Shown one piece after another: positions 63,187-64,000 of a DNA stretch of 64,000 bases (positions within the stretch are counted from its first letter, which is position 1; the number at the start of each line of letters is the position of its first letter). The notes beneath the pieces are model-generated. The model had not been told where the DNA came from. It made no database searches and was given only the letters and a program-made list of their open reading frames with translations. Where the stretch lies: the NCBI GenBank assembly GCA_040766325.1, contig JAXGQR010000009.1, positions 1-64,000 of the forward strand, in the 5' to 3' direction. Source of the stretch: Dehalobacterium sp040766325 (lineage in GTDB: Bacteria; Bacillota; Dehalobacteriia; Dehalobacteriales; Dehalobacteriaceae). The translations under genes were made by a program, and so were the position numbers.

Positions 63187-63723
63187 TTATTTTACGTTAA
63201 AATCTTTTGCCCAGTTATCGATCATGGCATGCAATTTTTCATGAATACCGGCGCCAATTACATCCTCTTCAAACTCTTCAAACTTCCGGAACATAAGATC
63301 TTGCTCCTGATCATCCATGACTTTGTCCGCCATTGGGAAAAGCACCTTGTTTTCCTTTTCTATATGGCGCCTCAAAAGATCACGGTAGTGCGCGGCAGCG
63401 TTGTTAAATCCGCTAATATCCTTTGCTTCAAGGCTATTACTCATCTGTGCTATGTATGCTCTGCCTTGTTCATGTTCTTGCAACATTACGCCAATAGGAC
63501 CGCCTTCCTTGGCAATGCCTTTTTGGACCAGCTCCGGAAAGAAGTAATTTTCTTCTTTCCCATGATGACATTTATCAGCAAAGATCTTTAAAAAGTAGAC
63601 GACCTCATCATAATAACGAAGCAGAGAAGCACCAGCATCCGAATCCATCATGTGATCAATTATCCGTAGTACGTAAAGGATAGCATCATGTTCCTTTTGT
63701 AAATCCTGTGTCGCTTTTCCCAT
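63187..63723 (-). CDS. Hemerythrin-domain protein
   Basis: A 178-residue four-helix protein with the di-iron ligand pattern: EHDAILYVL, HHGKEENYFFPEL, LQEHEQGRAYI and HIEKENKVLFPMAD. Proteins of this type bind oxygen or nitric oxide, or take part in iron-sulfur repair. AAGGAGG precedes the ATG. It lies 12 bases after a flavodoxin-type gene on the same strand, so the two are probably co-transcribed. Confidence 0.9.
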   Translation of the reverse strand: MGKATQDLQKEHDAILYVLRIIDHMMDSDAGASLLRYYDEVVYFLKIFADKCHHGKEENYFFPELVQKGIAKEGGPIGVMLQEHEQGRAYIAQMSNSLEAKDISGFNNAAAHYRDLLRRHIEKENKVLFPMADKVMDDQEQDLMFRKFEEFEEDVIGAGIHEKLHAMIDNWAKDFNVK

Positions 63724-63735
63724 TTTTAATCCTCC

Positions 63736-64000
63736 TTAAAAAGCATTGGCTAAAGCTGCCGCCTTTTGCAGACCATCAGTATTTTTTACCTCACCGGGGT
63801 GCAAAACACCGGGTATCATAACCTCGCCCAGGGATTGCCATTCGACCAGAGACACCGTACGCTGATAGGAAAAAAGAATTCCCTCCATCGCAGAGGCATC
63901 TTGCTCCGCACAACAGACAAGCAACCCGCATTCCTTACCGGCAAGGTCTTTTGCCCCGACACGAAACGAGTACATCTTGTCAATGAAGTTTTTTATCTGT
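63736..64000 (-). CDS. Flavodoxin/NADPH-dependent FMN reductase-family protein, partial
   Basis: The frame runs off the right edge; the visible C-terminal 87 residues include KNFIDKMYSFRVGAKDLAGK and LLVCCAEQDASAMEGIL, which fit the C-terminal half of NAD(P)H-dependent FMN reductases of the flavodoxin fold. The ATG at 63975 is internal, because the frame stays open beyond it with family-like sequence. It is followed by the hemerythrin gene and may supply electrons to it. Confidence 0.65.
   Translation of the reverse strand, partial: QIKNFIDKMYSFRVGAKDLAGKECGLLVCCAEQDASAMEGILFSYQRTVSLVEWQSLGEVMIPGVLHPGEVKNTDGLQKAAALANAF

Noticed and set aside
1..64000. CRISPR array
   Set aside because: No regularly spaced direct repeats were seen; the repeats present are hairpins, tandem 12-mers or IS ends.

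Overview
The window looks like a chromosome segment of an anaerobic Clostridia-type Bacillota, most like Desulfitobacterium/Dehalobacterium-type Peptococcales. The reasons are strong AGGAGG-type ribosome sites, lipoprotein signals, five non-pyrrolysine MttB-family methyltransferases, several sigma-54 activators with -24/-12 promoters, a CprK/Fnr-like regulator, and a low-to-middle G+C sequence with T-tailed terminators. The taxonomic call is inference, because no rRNA gene is present.

Layout. 1-8720: a type I restriction-modification island (XRE regulator, hsdM, two membrane proteins, broken hsdS, frameshifted hsdR) ending in a Sir2-fold gene. Its right edge cuts off the 3' end of an arylsulfate sulfotransferase gene. 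8647-14400: an arylsulfotransferase locus with a truncated secreted ASST, a thioredoxin-like protein, a Crp/Fnr-type regulator and an intact ASST without signal peptide. A c-di-GMP-I riboswitch lies in the leader of the secreted ASST, and three similar palindromes sit at about -42 of three promoters. 14530-17625: a TRAP transporter with a frameshifted binding protein. 17740-21375: a long structured hairpin, an IS110-family element and a decayed IS256-family copy with 8-bp target duplications. 21540-56612: the main catabolic region. It holds five MttB paralogues with an NCS2 permease, a dipeptide-type ABC transporter, an M24 peptidase, a proline-racemase-family enzyme, an Asp/Glu-racemase-family protein, a BCCT carrier, an ornithine-cyclodeaminase-family protein, a molybdenum hydroxylase and a five-gene sarcosine/hydroxyproline-dehydrogenase-like complex. 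Three PAS-AAA+-Fis activators and four sigma-54 promoters tie these together. 57247-64000: housekeeping genes (nucleoside kinase, MBL hydrolase, 2-hydroxyacid dehydrogenase, VOC protein, tRNA-Glu, UspA, RluA-type synthase, hemerythrin, partial flavodoxin).

How the genes may work together (inference). Each MttB probably takes a methyl group from a quaternary or N-methylated amine and passes it to a corrinoid protein encoded elsewhere, since none is visible here. The transporters import the substrates. The racemase-like, cyclodeaminase-like and flavin/iron-sulfur dehydrogenase proteins could process the demethylated amine or imino acid, for example proline- or hydroxyproline-type betaines, dimethylglycine or sarcosine. 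Each catabolic operon appears to be switched on separately by PAS-sensing sigma-54 activators.

Quality note. At least six genes (hsdS, hsdR, dctP, the NCS2 permease, dppB and the IS256 transposase) carry indels that break otherwise good homology. Several are one-base losses in short homopolymers, so sequencing error should be excluded before gene decay is inferred.
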